From Symsagittifera roscoffensis (Eukaryota; Xenacoelomorpha; Acoela; Convolutidae): a stretch of 64,000 nt of DNA. Below the pieces are notes generated by a model. It ran no database searches, was not told where the DNA came from, and worked only from the letters and a program-made list of their open reading frames with translations. The stretch covers positions 26,555,254 to 26,619,253 of the forward strand of contig NC_087065.1 in NCBI RefSeq assembly GCF_963678635.1, in the 5' to 3' direction. Shown here piece by piece: positions 10,171 to 19,570 of this stretch; the stretch's first letter is position 1, and every line of letters starts with the position of its first letter. The translations under genes were made by a program, and so were the position numbers.

Positions 10171-11746
10171 ACAAATTCTTAAAAAAATTTCTTTTCCGAG
10201 TTTACCAACCCAAAAAAGGTTGCGGTCCGGAAAAGTGGTCCAAAACGTCGACTTATGGTACCAAAGTTATCCCAATCGGTTGGCTAGTCTTTGAGAAATC
10301 GCCGAAAACGTGTTTGTCCAAATGGCCTTTTTTCACCACCTATATAGGTTCTGAGAAACTTTTTCCGCAATTCCTATTGAAAGTGCCTAAAAATAATTGA
10401 AACGAGCGTAGTAGACCTGTACGGCACTGTAATAAAACAAAAAACCGGACCAAAACTGGTTTGGAGACAATATTTTGGCCAATAACTATCAAATTTGGAC
10501 CCTCCGATTCCTTCCTTTTCCAATCCTTAAGTCGTTAGCTCTATCCACGGAGCTAATCGGAAGGTTACTCAAGAATTTTTCTGGCAGCCGAGCACGTTAT
10601 GCCAGCACGCTCCTAACACAAAAAATTTTATTGCTCTAACTCTAAAAACTCAAAAACTCGATCCCCAAAACAGATTGACAAAATTCAGAAAATTATCGAA
10701 ATTTTGATCGAAAAATTTTCGTTTTTTCCAACTTCTACTGAGTCCTTTCTCACGCGGTCTCTTTAGTCAGGGGGATCGAACGACGTAGCTACTCCCTATA
10801 TAAAAGCTTTTTGCTGTTCGGAAAAGCTCGGATATCCAAAAATTTGAGGGTCTGTAGTTTGGTCGAAAATCGATAATTTCCGACGAAATTTGGGTAATTC
10901 TTTGGTCTAAATAGGGGATAGATAATATATACTAAGGATAATAACCTATTAGTAGTCGTTAGCGAATAGTACTATACCCTCCTTTGCACCAAAATACCCG
11001 AATTAAGACCCTTAACCCGGAAATTTGTAATCGATGGAGGGTACAACCGGACCGCGCCAATCGTGCCCCCCACCAATTAAGTTTTGATGAAATAGTACCC
11101 GAACAATATCAAAATTATTTCAACGATACCCAACAGTCGTTGTGGATGTTGTCCTTGATGTCCTTGTTCAGCTTGCCACTCTACCCTCCGGCCACCGGCA
11201 AAATCACCATTAACGTGCTTAAATACTCAAATTACACTCAAGGGAGGGTATCGTACCCTTCACCAAAACACACAATCTTTCTATCAGAAATGATATAACT
11301 CAATCTGAAACAACAACAAATAGGAAGGTCAGATCACATCTTGTCCGGAAATAACATATAATCTGTCACTTTATTATTTTTACTGTTTTTGGTCTTTTTT
11401 GGATTTTTTACTGTTTTTTGTACTTTTTTGGTTTCAAATAAATTCATTTTTGACTTTTTCTTGGTTATACACTATTTTTGTTTGGTTTTACGCTTTCTCT
11501 TTAATTGTTTTTGGTCCCGGGACTTTGGGACAAGCGGGCTCATGACTTCCCACCTAACCCTCCGGCCCCCGGAATTTTCGGTGTTAACTAAGTTAAAAAG
11601 CTAAATAGTACTAGACGGAGGGTACGCACCTTCCCCCTAGTACAAAAACGGTGATTAAGGCCTCTAACTCGGGCATACGCCCGGAGTGGAGGGTTCGTCG
11701 CTGAAACGCTTGCTGATCATGATGGTCTCATGCCTTTAACAGGCCC

Positions 11747-11760
11747 ACCCAGGAGCGCCA
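11747..11760 (-). promoter_or_regulatory. Candidate primer-binding site, element A
   Basis: In element sense TGGCGCTCCTGGGT follows the 5' LTR after a 12-nt gap. It starts with TGG, complementary to a tRNA CCA end, and is identical in all leader copies here (31913-31926, 36472-36485), while much of the surrounding leader differs. The gap is longer than usual and I could not name the tRNA. Confidence 0.5.
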
Positions 11761-11772
11761 TAAAAACGTCTA

Positions 11773-12644
11773 TGTAACATTCGCCCAAATACTACACAGC
11801 GTAGAAAAAGTACCTATTAACGACTGGCAGACGTCAGTTGCGTTAATCCTACTCGTTTTTCACCGTTTCGACCTTGCCAGTTGATTTTCGGGTCTGTTTA
11901 GGGCTAAGTAAAAAGTTACTATTTTTAGGCCATCAGTCAAACGACTTTTGATCAGCTTTCGTTTACATGCGAACACAACCATATAGCTGGATCCTCAGAC
12001 TACGTGATTGCTATTAAAAACACGGCTCGAATACCCTATTTTAATATGTTTTTGTGTTACAGTTCTATATTAAATCCATTGGAGATGGATTGACCCTTTC
12101 CTCTTTCTAGCTACTCATATTCTGAAATATCAAGTTATACTGGCGTTTATTTAAAGTTTTACGACATCCAAGTAGCTACAAAGTCAGTTTTATATAGTCC
12201 CTTCACATACAACAGTCTCTGGGGGGCCAAGCCTCCGCTCCCGTAATCTTCTCGAGATAACGTTCTTATCTCTCCCAATTTGTGGCACGGGAGGTTTTCG
12301 TGGAATATTCCTTCTCCACTGAAGCTTCCTTTTCCACTAATTTCTACTGCTAAGGTTTTTATCGTGCGTTATTGCCACATTAAGAGGCTTCGTTTCTCTC
12401 GTTCTTTCGTGCGACTGTTTTCTGTTATCTCTGTCGTTGTTGTGTTTTTTTTCGTCCTTTTCAGTCAAAATGGCCGTCTTTTTGTATTTCTGAGAAATAT
12501 TCACTCTTCGATCGAAATTTTAAAAATAAAAATTCCAGATTATTCCTACCCTCCTTCGCAGTACGTTTTCGTTACTAAGGCCTTTAGTTGTTTTTTTCTG
12601 TCCCGCCGGAAGGTCGCGCTGTGCCAATCTGGCAGAATGGCACA
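11773..12644 (-). repeat. 5' LTR of element A
   Basis: It begins TGTAACATTCG (plus strand) like the LTRs of element B and ends near AGAATGGCACA, an imperfect inverted partner. Segments collinear with element B LTRs include the region around 12430-12600 (TTGTTGTGTTTTT, AAAATGGCCGT, TTTCTGAGAAATAT). Overall divergence is high. It contains a nested hairpin: CTCCCGT (12238-12244) with ACGGGAG (12287-12293), enclosing GAGATAA/TTATCTC (12254-12272). The right boundary is uncertain by some tens of bases. Confidence 0.7.
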
Positions 12645-12869
12645 GATGCATGGGGTGACAAGCAAAAACAATTGTTGGAGAACCAAAATCTGGACAGAGG
12701 GTCAGATCGGATAATTTTAGGATCATTAGGTAGAACGATTAATGAAAAATCGTCGACACTTCCGCACTAAAATGGAAGGGGAAGAAATCGCGGAAAGACG
12801 CACTTCCCATTCTAACCTTACAATATCGAGGAATTTCATCGCAACTGCTGGCATCCAAATTTCGGCAAA
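12645..12869. other. Short spacer, nothing recognised
   Basis: This is non-coding spacer to the right of element A. No target-site duplication can be tested because the other end of element A is outside the window. Confidence 0.5.
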
Positions 12870-13225
12870 TCAGTGAAACTCAAATTATTTTCAGTACAAA
12901 GAAGTTTTAAACATGCCTGCTTTCCTTTTAAACGTGAATTGCGATCGAGAGTGGTTCAGAAGCGTACTTGTTGTGAATGTAACTCAACCTATATTGGCCA
13001 GACAGTCCGATGCTTAACCACGAGGATCGCTGAAGACACCCCAGTGGGAAAGCATAGGCAGTAATGTGGCACAGATGATGGTGGACCGGCCTGACTTAAA
13101 GTCAGAAACTATAGATCAAACGGGCATCAAGCATAAACTACTTACGCTAGAAGAATTGCATTTATGGCGGTAAGGCCCAAAATTAATACATGTGCGATTT
13201 TAGCCACAGGGAATTTGTTTTAAAG
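12870..13225 (+). pseudogene. Penelope-like element fragment, GIY-YIG endonuclease end
   Basis: A short plus-strand frame (12873-13064) carries FKRELRSRVVQKRTC, CNSTYIGQTVRCLTTRI and TPVGKHRQ. This is the pattern of the GIY-YIG-type endonuclease at the C-terminus of Penelope-like retroelements: Cys-containing strand, TYIGQT, then an Arg-containing helix. After frame changes the downstream residues KLLTLEELHLW and KINTCDFSHREFVLKS match the usual PLE tail (ALxIxxLxPxINTRDEFRSRELTLK-like pattern). No RT domain is present, so it is a 3' relic. An alternative is a GIY-YIG domain from another retroelement class, but the tail favours Penelope. Confidence 0.7.
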
Positions 13226-14280
13226 TCCCAAGTTGTAGTTTGTGTTTAAATATAACCAAGTATAAAGTTTAAGCAAAGATAGTAAGAAAATTGACTTGAG
13301 CGAGGAAAAAATTTGTGTATAACGAAAAATGAAAATAAAAGATTGAAAATTAATCAGAAACCTAAGGAAACGGTTGCTTAATAATGATGTAATTGAAAAC
13401 CTTATTAGAGTTCGAATTTGTTCGATGATTTTTTATTAGTACGATATTTAAATTTTGATTGACGTTTTTTCATGATCTTCGATCATTTTCTCTATTTTTT
13501 TTATTTTTCAATCCGACGATACGCAAAATCTGCAAAAACGTTTGAATTGGCTATTTAATTTCTTACGAAATGAATTCTATATAAATTAAATGAACATATT
13601 TCTGCATTGTTTAGCTTAGGATTTCTTCAATACATTGATTTTCTCACTTTTTGTTTGAAGCCTATCTTTTGAAATAAGCGATTTTTTTAAATCGCAAGTG
13701 GTGAGGTTCGCAGAGTCATATAATCAACCGCTAGCTTTTGAGATTGAGGGAGCGACCGGCCCCAGCACAGAAAATTTGAGGAACCCAGAGCAGGCAGCTT
13801 TTTAAAACAGAGAATCTCCTTGGCAATACAGATTGCGAACGCCGCTGTGTACTCGGAACAATAAATGACGAAATAATTTTCGACGATATTTTTTATTTGA
13901 ACATTTGTATTTTATATTTTCTCGTGTCGAGTCTGTGTTCTTGTTGAAACGTACCCCGTATCGATTATAATTGTAAGGACATCAACACGACATCCTCTTT
14001 TACCATTATCACTTCCGTATCTAGAAAATTCCAAGGATTTTGACTGGAATACGTGATGAAGGGACTCCTGACTGTAACATCGGTTACCATGATACTTTTG
14101 ACCTTCTGATTACCTAAAAAAAAAAAAAAAATTCTTGAGAGAAAATATTGTACAACATCACTGAGCGTTTCCAAAAATTTTCGTGTTTCTGCACTATCTC
14201 AATACACGAGCATTGTTAAAATGCTTTGGTATTGTAGTACGACGCGGATATCACAGCGAGTGTCAGTGCAACCGCTAAGT
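13226..14280. other. AT-rich intergenic stretch
   Basis: No coding frame with recognisable features is present. A slightly GC-richer patch lies at 13735-13860, ending in an AATAAA at about 13860. Otherwise nothing. Confidence 0.5.
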
Positions 14281-14534
14281 TGAAAGTAAACAAATCAAAT
14301 TTCAAATTTTTTATTTCTTTTCTTTAGCATACACCTTGAAGTAGTCTCTTATTTACTGAAATTCGATTTGAATTATAAAATATATAAAGTTGGAAACGGT
14401 TACTCAATAAAAACCGAATCTAACCTTAAATTTTGTATATTTCGAATCGATTTTCCGTAAATAATTGTGACTACTTCAGGGTGTATGATATTGAGAAGTA
14501 ATAAAAATATTGAAATTTGATTTTGCTTACTTCT
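14281..14534. mobile_element. Palindromic MITE next to the 3' LTR of element B
   Basis: About 90 bp at 14282-14370 is the imperfect inverted repeat of 14446-14533. Shared arm segments include AAATCAAATTTCAA near the tips and CATACACC(T/C)TGAAGTAGTC inside. The total is about 250 bp with no coding capacity, typical of a foldback miniature element. Element B's LTR starts within 2-3 bp of its end, so element B may have inserted at the MITE edge. No clear target-site duplication is visible. Confidence 0.75.
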
Positions 14535-14536
14535 AA

Positions 14537-15445
14537 TGTAACATTCGCCCTGATGATACATATCGACGGAAAATAAAACTAAGTCTTAAGACGACTGGCT
14601 AACGTCTAAACAGAGCTTTACATGTTTTTAACCGTCTCTACCAAGCCAGTACTTTCGGTGGTCTTTCTAACATCGGGTCGACAAAAACGTTACTGCTTTC
14701 GGCTTCGGTCAAAACACTCAAATTAACTTAATTACATGCAGAAATAGTGAGCCCCAGACCACGAGAGTATCCCCAGACCACGAGGTCACTCCTAAAAACA
14801 GGGCTACTACTATTTATTGAATTATTATTGTTTTTGTTCAGTAGATAAAAATCATCATCTTCATCGAAGATGGATCAACCCTTTCCCCCAACTCCTAGCT
14901 TCTCATATTAGTAGAATGAATTCAAATGTTAATTAAATTCAAATCAGGACATGACAGGGAAGCTAAAAGTTTATATCAGTTCATAAAAGTTTCAGTCCCG
15001 AGACCCCTCCGGATTCTTGAATCCGGGGAAATAAGGCTCTTATCTTCCTTCCGGAAGGCTGGTTTTCCACCCTTCACCGTTGTTCGCAACGGCCTTGCAA
15101 CAATTGTAGCGACACAATAGTTGCAACTCGGAGCGGTCTCTGCTACTTCTGCTTTTCTCCGATTCTGATTCTCAATTTTCTCGTTGTTGTCGTCGTCGCA
15201 GCTATCGTTGTTGTGTTTTTCATCGACCTTTTTCCAAAATGGCCGTTTCTGACGTTTCTCAGAAATATGACGTCATAGTTCGAATTTTTAAAATTTCAAA
15301 AAACCAGAATGTTTTAGCCCTCACCGTTTGGCCAATCGTTCTAATAGCGCTCTTATTCCTTCAAAATCACCAATTCGGAAGGTTCACTGCTAAAATTTCG
15401 AATAAGCTGAATCTGCATTTTGATCCATTCTGATCGAATGTCACA
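14537..15445 (-). repeat. 3' LTR of element B
   Basis: It starts TGTAACATTCGCCC and ends CGAATGTCACA (10 of 11 inverted matches at the tips). It is collinear with 31939-32848 and 36498-37407 with scattered substitutions. Short open frames inside (14926-15120, 15239-15433) recur in every LTR copy and are not taken as genes. Confidence 0.92.
15004..15126. promoter_or_regulatory. Block of four consecutive hairpins in the LTR
   Basis: In series: CCCCTCCGGATTC/GAATCCGGGG (15004-15028, one bulge), the palindrome CCTTCCGGAAGG (15047-15058), CCGTTG-TTCG-CAACGG (15077-15092), and TTGCAACAATTGT/ACAATAGTTGCAA (15095-15126, 12 of 13 pairs). All recur in the other two element B LTRs. Element A has different sequence but nested hairpins at about the same place. 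Confidence 0.75.
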
Positions 15446-15460
15446 TACTCCCCGGACAGT
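15446..15460 (-). promoter_or_regulatory. Putative polypurine tract at the 3' LTR boundary
   Basis: In element sense the sequence just upstream of the LTR is TGTCCGGGGAGTA followed by TGTGACATTCG. The purine run GGGGAG sits where plus-strand DNA synthesis is primed in LTR elements. It is short for a polypurine tract. The 12-mer ACTCCCCGGACA (15447-15458, plus strand) recurs inside pol and the macro-domain frame. Confidence 0.5.
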
Positions 15461-16283
15461 CCGGTCAATGTCCTCATTGAATCTCGCAATATTCGTAAAA
15501 TAGGTACAGTGTCATCGAACAGAGTTTACAAAATGCACAAAATTACTTTTATCCACGTCACATCGACTCACTGCAGAATATAAATGGCATCATACCACAT
15601 CACTATAGCCTTCAAATTCTTTCATTAATCTGCACATTGAGGATATGACCTAAGATAAAACATATTTTCCGACTTCCAATGTCAATGTCCTGATTAAAAC
15701 TTTTTCTCCTAGATTTAAAAGGTGTTGGTTTGCAGGACAGTCCTGCCAACCAACAAGCTAAAGTTATCCTACTATGTTTCTTCCCTTCGGAAATCTTGCT
15801 TGTTATTGTCCTGAATATTAAAACTAAGAAACTCTGTGGTTAGAAAGAACAATGTAACAATCTCCCTCTTCGAGAGATTACCCAAGCCTTTCATGTCACC
15901 ACAAAGTGATCAGTTCTCCTAGCTGATTAAAAACAGTCATGCAGGCTGGAATATTTAAATATACTCTTTCACTAAAGCCTTTCTAAATAAATAGTAATTA
16001 AGTGTCTCTGAAGCCACTTAACTAAAATCAAAATGCAAATTTATAAATGCAACAACTTCAAAACTCAACCAAATGTTTCAGTTTTCAATTACAACTTGGT
16101 TGCTTGGTTTCTCACTTGAGTTTTTTCACACACATAAAACAATTCTGAGTTTTAGCTTTTTCTTCATCACTTCTTTGTTTTCACTCGTCGTTTGTTTTTT
16201 TCATCACTCGTCGTTTAGAAGTTCTAAAACTTCTAAATTCTTCTTATTTCGTCTCTTTTTGCATCTCGTTTTCCAGCCATTCG
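15461..16283. other. Non-coding stretch between ORF3 and the 3' LTR of element B
   Basis: AT-rich, with element-sense A-rich tracts near 16140-16260. No gene is recognised. It would be the 3' untranslated part of the element transcript. Confidence 0.5.
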
Positions 16284-17111
16284 TTAATATTCCATCTCCT
16301 CCTCCTGTGATAATGACTCTGCATTTTCAGTTTCTGTGTCCTGCAACACGTCGTTAGCTATCCTGACACTGTTGGAAGCCGTCCTCCAACACTTCGGCTC
16401 TTCTACCCTTTGTTTGCAACAAGGTAGGGGATCCACGTTAGATTCTCTGTTCCTGCAGAAGCTGTTGTGGAGACACAACGTCACATTTCTCTCCAAATCT
16501 TCCTTTAACATCTCTGCCTTCTCCTTTCCACTACGTTCACTTGTCCTGGAAATTCTTTTCACAGCGGTGGTCACTGCATTCCGATGAGTCACGAGAGCTC
16601 GCTTGAAAGCTCCTGCTCCAATGTCCAGCTGATATTCACTGTACACTCTGCCGTGCTTCGACATATGCTTCTTAGCATATTCGTACAACCATGCAGTCAT
16701 GTTAGCTCTGAACCATGGCATCAATCGTTTTCTTGCCCATATCTTCTTCACTTCCATCGGAATGTTTAGAATTTTGCACATTGTCTCAAAAAGATCAAAA
16801 TCTTTTAGACAATCTAATTTCCGCAACTGTTCTCTCGTCGGTGCCTCCTGTCTATTGTTTTCTTTCACATGAGCTTCCAGCCATCGTATCGCCATCATAA
16901 CTCCCACTATCACTATTGTTATGGGCTGTGATGAGTCTGGTAAACCCATGGAGAGCAGCTCTCCAGAGTCCCAAATCAACACCAGATTACTACGCTTGGG
17001 ATACCACCAGGTCTGCAGCAAGCAGTGGCAGGGAAACTCGTCATGTGTCAGCATGATGCTCCTCCAATTACGTTTTCCCGAAGCTTCCAGTAATGGTTCC
17101 ACTTCCATCAT
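16284..17111 (-). CDS. Element B ORF3: unrecognised protein, in frame with ORF2 past one stop
   Basis: 275 codons from ATG at 17111. A GTG lies one codon upstream, and the frame is continuous back to a single TAG at 17133-17135 that ends ORF2. ORF2 and ORF3 may therefore be one protein of about 600 residues split by a nonsense codon, or joined by readthrough. The N-terminal third is hydrophobic/aromatic (ITIVIVGVMMAIRWLEAH near residues 65-83). The middle is basic and helical (WARKRLMPWFRANMTAWLYE, FKRALVTHRNAVTTAVKRIS). The C-terminus is acidic with several Cys. No signal peptide or envelope-like cleavage site is seen. I do not recognise the family. A nucleocapsid- or structural-type role is possible but unproven. 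Confidence 0.6.
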   Translation of the reverse strand: MMEVEPLLEASGKRNWRSIMLTHDEFPCHCLLQTWWYPKRSNLVLIWDSGELLSMGLPDSSQPITIVIVGVMMAIRWLEAHVKENNRQEAPTREQLRKLDCLKDFDLFETMCKILNIPMEVKKIWARKRLMPWFRANMTAWLYEYAKKHMSKHGRVYSEYQLDIGAGAFKRALVTHRNAVTTAVKRISRTSERSGKEKAEMLKEDLERNVTLCLHNSFCRNRESNVDPLPCCKQRVEEPKCWRTASNSVRIANDVLQDTETENAESLSQEEEMEY

Positions 17112-17132
17112 CACTCGGTGGACTTCATCATT

Positions 17133-18017
17133 CTAGTCTACTGTATTGTAATCTGTAACAGTTGATCCTCTCTGTTTCTGTCTCTCAAAGTCACTGAAGT
17201 TCCCGCTCACGTATCCCATGAACTTCTTTCCTAGTATCGATTCCAACCCTTCCTTGGTTCTCTCTGGAACTGCTGAGAACATCTTACATAGCAACTCGTA
17301 AGATTTCTCGGACCTTCTCGCCAGTCTCACACATTTCGGCACTGAGAAGGCTTGATCCACGATCATTCTCGTACTCTTTACATCCACAGCTACGAAATGT
17401 ACCGGGTATCTGATCTTGCACATTGGAGCCAATGTCGAGCCCACCAAATATCGTGCTCCTGATGTTCTACAATAAGTCTCACTGTGTCTGATGTTCATTT
17501 CCGTCTCGATCGCTTCCCTCCATTTTCCTATGTATTTCTGCTCGGTTTGCAGAACTCCTGGGAACACTTCTACACTGATGGCTGTGACCATCTCATGTCT
17601 CTGTTCTAGATTCAATAGTGACTCTAAAGAACCATACATGCTGTAGAATCCTAGCGCAGTCACTAGATTCACCTCGGTTACTCCATGGCAATCTGCTATC
17701 AGTTCCGTTTCCGTTCTTGCTCTCATCACGACGTTTCCAAACAATACCATCAATTGCTTGTGTTGTTTCTCTAGGGACCTCACACAGTCCAGACCTCCGC
17801 AAACGTCGTGACCCTCCAGTCCACAGACTTCCGCGAGACAGCTACCAGGTTTGACCCAGTCTTCTGGTCCCCAGCCAGGTAACTCCACTTTATCTTCTCC
17901 GTTGCTCCTAGAGGCCGTTATCATCACATTATATATGATGTTAAGGTCACGCAGATTACAGTCTGCATTCAGTTCCCTCTGCACGTCTATTATGCGAGAC
18001 ACTTTCTTCGCTGGCAT
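17133..18017 (-). CDS. Element B ORF2: unrecognised protein
   Basis: 294 codons from the first ATG at 18017 (MPAKKVSRIIDVQREL). The frame itself is open further upstream and overlaps the end of ORF1, so a frameshift or re-initiation from ORF1 is conceivable. Features seen: a basic start, a Cys-rich patch (CLAEVCGLEGHDVCGGLDC), a region VNLVTALGFYSMYGSLESLL, and a basic segment (CVRLARRSEKSYELLCKMF). It ends in TAG at 17133-17135. No signal peptide, membrane helix or known catalytic motif is recognised. It is placed after the pol-macro unit of element B. Whether element A has it cannot be seen. An accessory or captured viral gene is an inference from position only. Confidence 0.6.
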   Translation of the reverse strand: MPAKKVSRIIDVQRELNADCNLRDLNIIYNVMITASRSNGEDKVELPGWGPEDWVKPGSCLAEVCGLEGHDVCGGLDCVRSLEKQHKQLMVLFGNVVMRARTETELIADCHGVTEVNLVTALGFYSMYGSLESLLNLEQRHEMVTAISVEVFPGVLQTEQKYIGKWREAIETEMNIRHSETYCRTSGARYLVGSTLAPMCKIRYPVHFVAVDVKSTRMIVDQAFSVPKCVRLARRSEKSYELLCKMFSAVPERTKEGLESILGKKFMGYVSGNFSDFERQKQRGSTVTDYNTVD

Positions 18018-18088
18018 CTTCCGTATTTTTCTCTCTGGGGCCTTCGAGCTCCCTATGAGTGGCGTCACGTCACTTATCCCCTGTCTGA

Positions 18089-19069
18089 TCACGGTCTGGG
18101 AGAGTCGACTCTGCCCGTGTCGTCGATCGTTCCATAGGGTGCAGTCACCCCGGAACCTGGCGCATTCTTGTTGGCGACCAGTCGTCCAGCTGTCTCTATC
18201 AGCTTCCTCAACGTTTGTTCCACGACTGGGTCACCCAAGGTGTCACTAGGGTCCGGGATCGTTACTCGATTTGTCGCTGTCGGGAGCCTTGTCTCCGTTG
18301 TTTGACTCATTTCTCGAGGCGTCAAGAGCTCCATCGGGGACTGCCCACGAGGAATATTCCTTGCAGGTATCTTTTTCTCCACGGCCGTTGTCAACGCCAT
18401 CTGTTCCAATCGCTCTTTGTAGTCCTGCCTCAAGCGCTCAATTTCTTGACCCTGCTTTTTGTTGCAGTCTTCGAACAATCTTCTCCACATGTCCCGATCG
18501 TCCTCCATCATGAGCATGCTTTTGGTCATCTCGTCCAGCTCCTTTTTCGTCCTTTCCAGTTCATACTTCATCCCATCCAGATCTTGCATGGTTTGGTTCG
18601 TCTGAACCTTCTGTCCTACTTTCGCCCTCTTTGGTGGCACAGCTGCTCTCGGTGGTGAACCAGACGAGGCAGCCTCGCTGTTCATCTCCTGATGCATTCT
18701 CGTCAGCCCGGGTTTGGGCTTGGAGGGCATAGGCATTTCACCTGGTTGGTAAGTCCTAGAACTTCCCAATCCAGGCTCATTCGCCAAGTCACTCCCTGAG
18801 AGAGCCCCGTTTCTCCACCTCATCACCCTCATGTTCGGGCGGTCTAGTACTCCCCTCTCTCCATATGCTGCCATCAACAGGACTTCCGTGGGGCGGTCCC
18901 CACGGTTGTCATACCCCAAGATGTTGATCAGGGCGGTCAGCAACATGACTACCTCTGGGTCCTCCAGAGCGAAGTCTCGATCGATCAGCCGATGATAGAT
19001 CACATCTATCATCGGTCCTACCAATGGCTCTGCCAGGTCCATCAATTCATCCAGGTTGAAATTATCCAT
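18089..19069 (-). CDS. Element B ORF1: unrecognised protein with central coiled coil
   Basis: 326 codons from ATG at 19069 (MDNFNLDELMDL). The N-terminal about 100 residues are acidic/hydrophobic and probably folded (LAEPLVGPMIDVIYHRLID, VVMLLTALINILGYDN). Next is a Pro/Ser/Lys-rich low-complexity stretch, then a strong heptad-rich coiled coil (YELERTKKELDEMTKSM to QDYKERLEQM), then a disordered tail. It ends TGA at 18089, overlapping the ORF2 frame. The layout (folded end, linker, oligomerising coiled coil, disordered tail) is like many structural or cofactor proteins, including phosphoprotein-like ones, but I see no specific family signature. An acceptor-like TTTTAG lies upstream near 19245, which could serve a spliced transcript. 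Confidence 0.6.
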   Translation of the reverse strand: MDNFNLDELMDLAEPLVGPMIDVIYHRLIDRDFALEDPEVVMLLTALINILGYDNRGDRPTEVLLMAAYGERGVLDRPNMRVMRWRNGALSGSDLANEPGLGSSRTYQPGEMPMPSKPKPGLTRMHQEMNSEAASSGSPPRAAVPPKRAKVGQKVQTNQTMQDLDGMKYELERTKKELDEMTKSMLMMEDDRDMWRRLFEDCNKKQGQEIERLRQDYKERLEQMALTTAVEKKIPARNIPRGQSPMELLTPREMSQTTETRLPTATNRVTIPDPSDTLGDPVVEQTLRKLIETAGRLVANKNAPGSGVTAPYGTIDDTGRVDSPRP

Positions 19070-19120
19070 ACTGTTCTTCAAGTTCGATTTGATTCGATTC
19101 GATTTCAATGTTTTACTCAA

Positions 19121-19480
19121 GTGAGTAATTAAATGATCAATCAGGATCTAGAAAAGAAGTCACGAATATCACACTTGTCAGTTTCACCTTAACAGATATC
19201 GTTAAAATTTATTTAAAAACAGTTCAGATTAAAAAATATTTATCCTAAAATTTATTTAAAAAAATCAATCGGTCTCTAAAATTTTGGAATTCGACCTAAA
19301 ATTGGACAGTCCAAACTTTGGATCTATTCCTAAGATCGTCATTCAGTTGTTCATGGTCACTAACCCCTTCTTACCCACGATCTTAATAACATAACACATA
19401 ACATAACATAGCACACATATCACACATTACATACAACTTAGTCTTTAGCCTAACACCCTCTCGCACGTCACTCAGCCTAT
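19121..19480. other. Spacer between macro domain and ORF1, element B
   Basis: Non-coding, with an ACATAACATA-type simple repeat at about 19390-19440 and AT-rich sequence at 19200-19270 holding acceptor-like TTTTAG sites in element sense. Confidence 0.45.
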
Positions 19481-19570
19481 ACTTAAGTAATTTTTCTTAT
19501 GTAAACATACTTGTATATTAGTATCAGAGAATATCACGTGTACAAGCGCGAACAACTCCCGAGGATGCAG

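Larger units (their letters stand above)
8643..11772 (-). other. Long 5' leader of element A
   Basis: About 3.1 kb without a credible gene lies between the gag start and the 5' LTR. It contains a roughly 170-bp imperfect direct repeat with hairpins (9060-9410), a cluster of CGGAGGGTT-type motifs (9590-10170, scattered to 11700), an element-sense A-rich tract (11370-11510) and the primer-binding-site candidate. The order matches element B's leader, although sequence has diverged strongly. Confidence 0.75.
1..12644 (-). mobile_element. Element A: Ty3/gypsy-like LTR retroelement, 3' end beyond the window
   Basis: Going right to left on the minus strand there is an LTR (11773-12644), a leader of about 3.1 kb, broken gag, a Gag-protease frame, RT-RNase H, a linker with short repeats, integrase and the integrase C-terminus. 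The order RT, RNase H, integrase is that of the Ty3/gypsy (Metaviridae) type. The element is cut at position 1, where the sequence is still coding and matches the start of element B's macro-domain region. Gag and pol are split by several frameshifts and stops, so this is a decayed copy. It is clearly diverged from element B, especially in leader, LTR and Gag N-terminus, and so represents a separate subfamily or older insertion. Confidence 0.93.

Noticed and set aside
14926-15433. Two 64-codon open frames repeated in three LTR copies
   Set aside because: They sit inside the LTRs on the non-element strand and overlap hairpins. Their repetition is explained by LTR duplication and there is no domain.
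16284-19069. ORF1-ORF3 as an envelope gene
   Set aside because: No signal peptide, no furin-like site, no fusion peptide and no C-terminal membrane anchor visible. One hydrophobic stretch in ORF3 is flanked by charged helical sequence.
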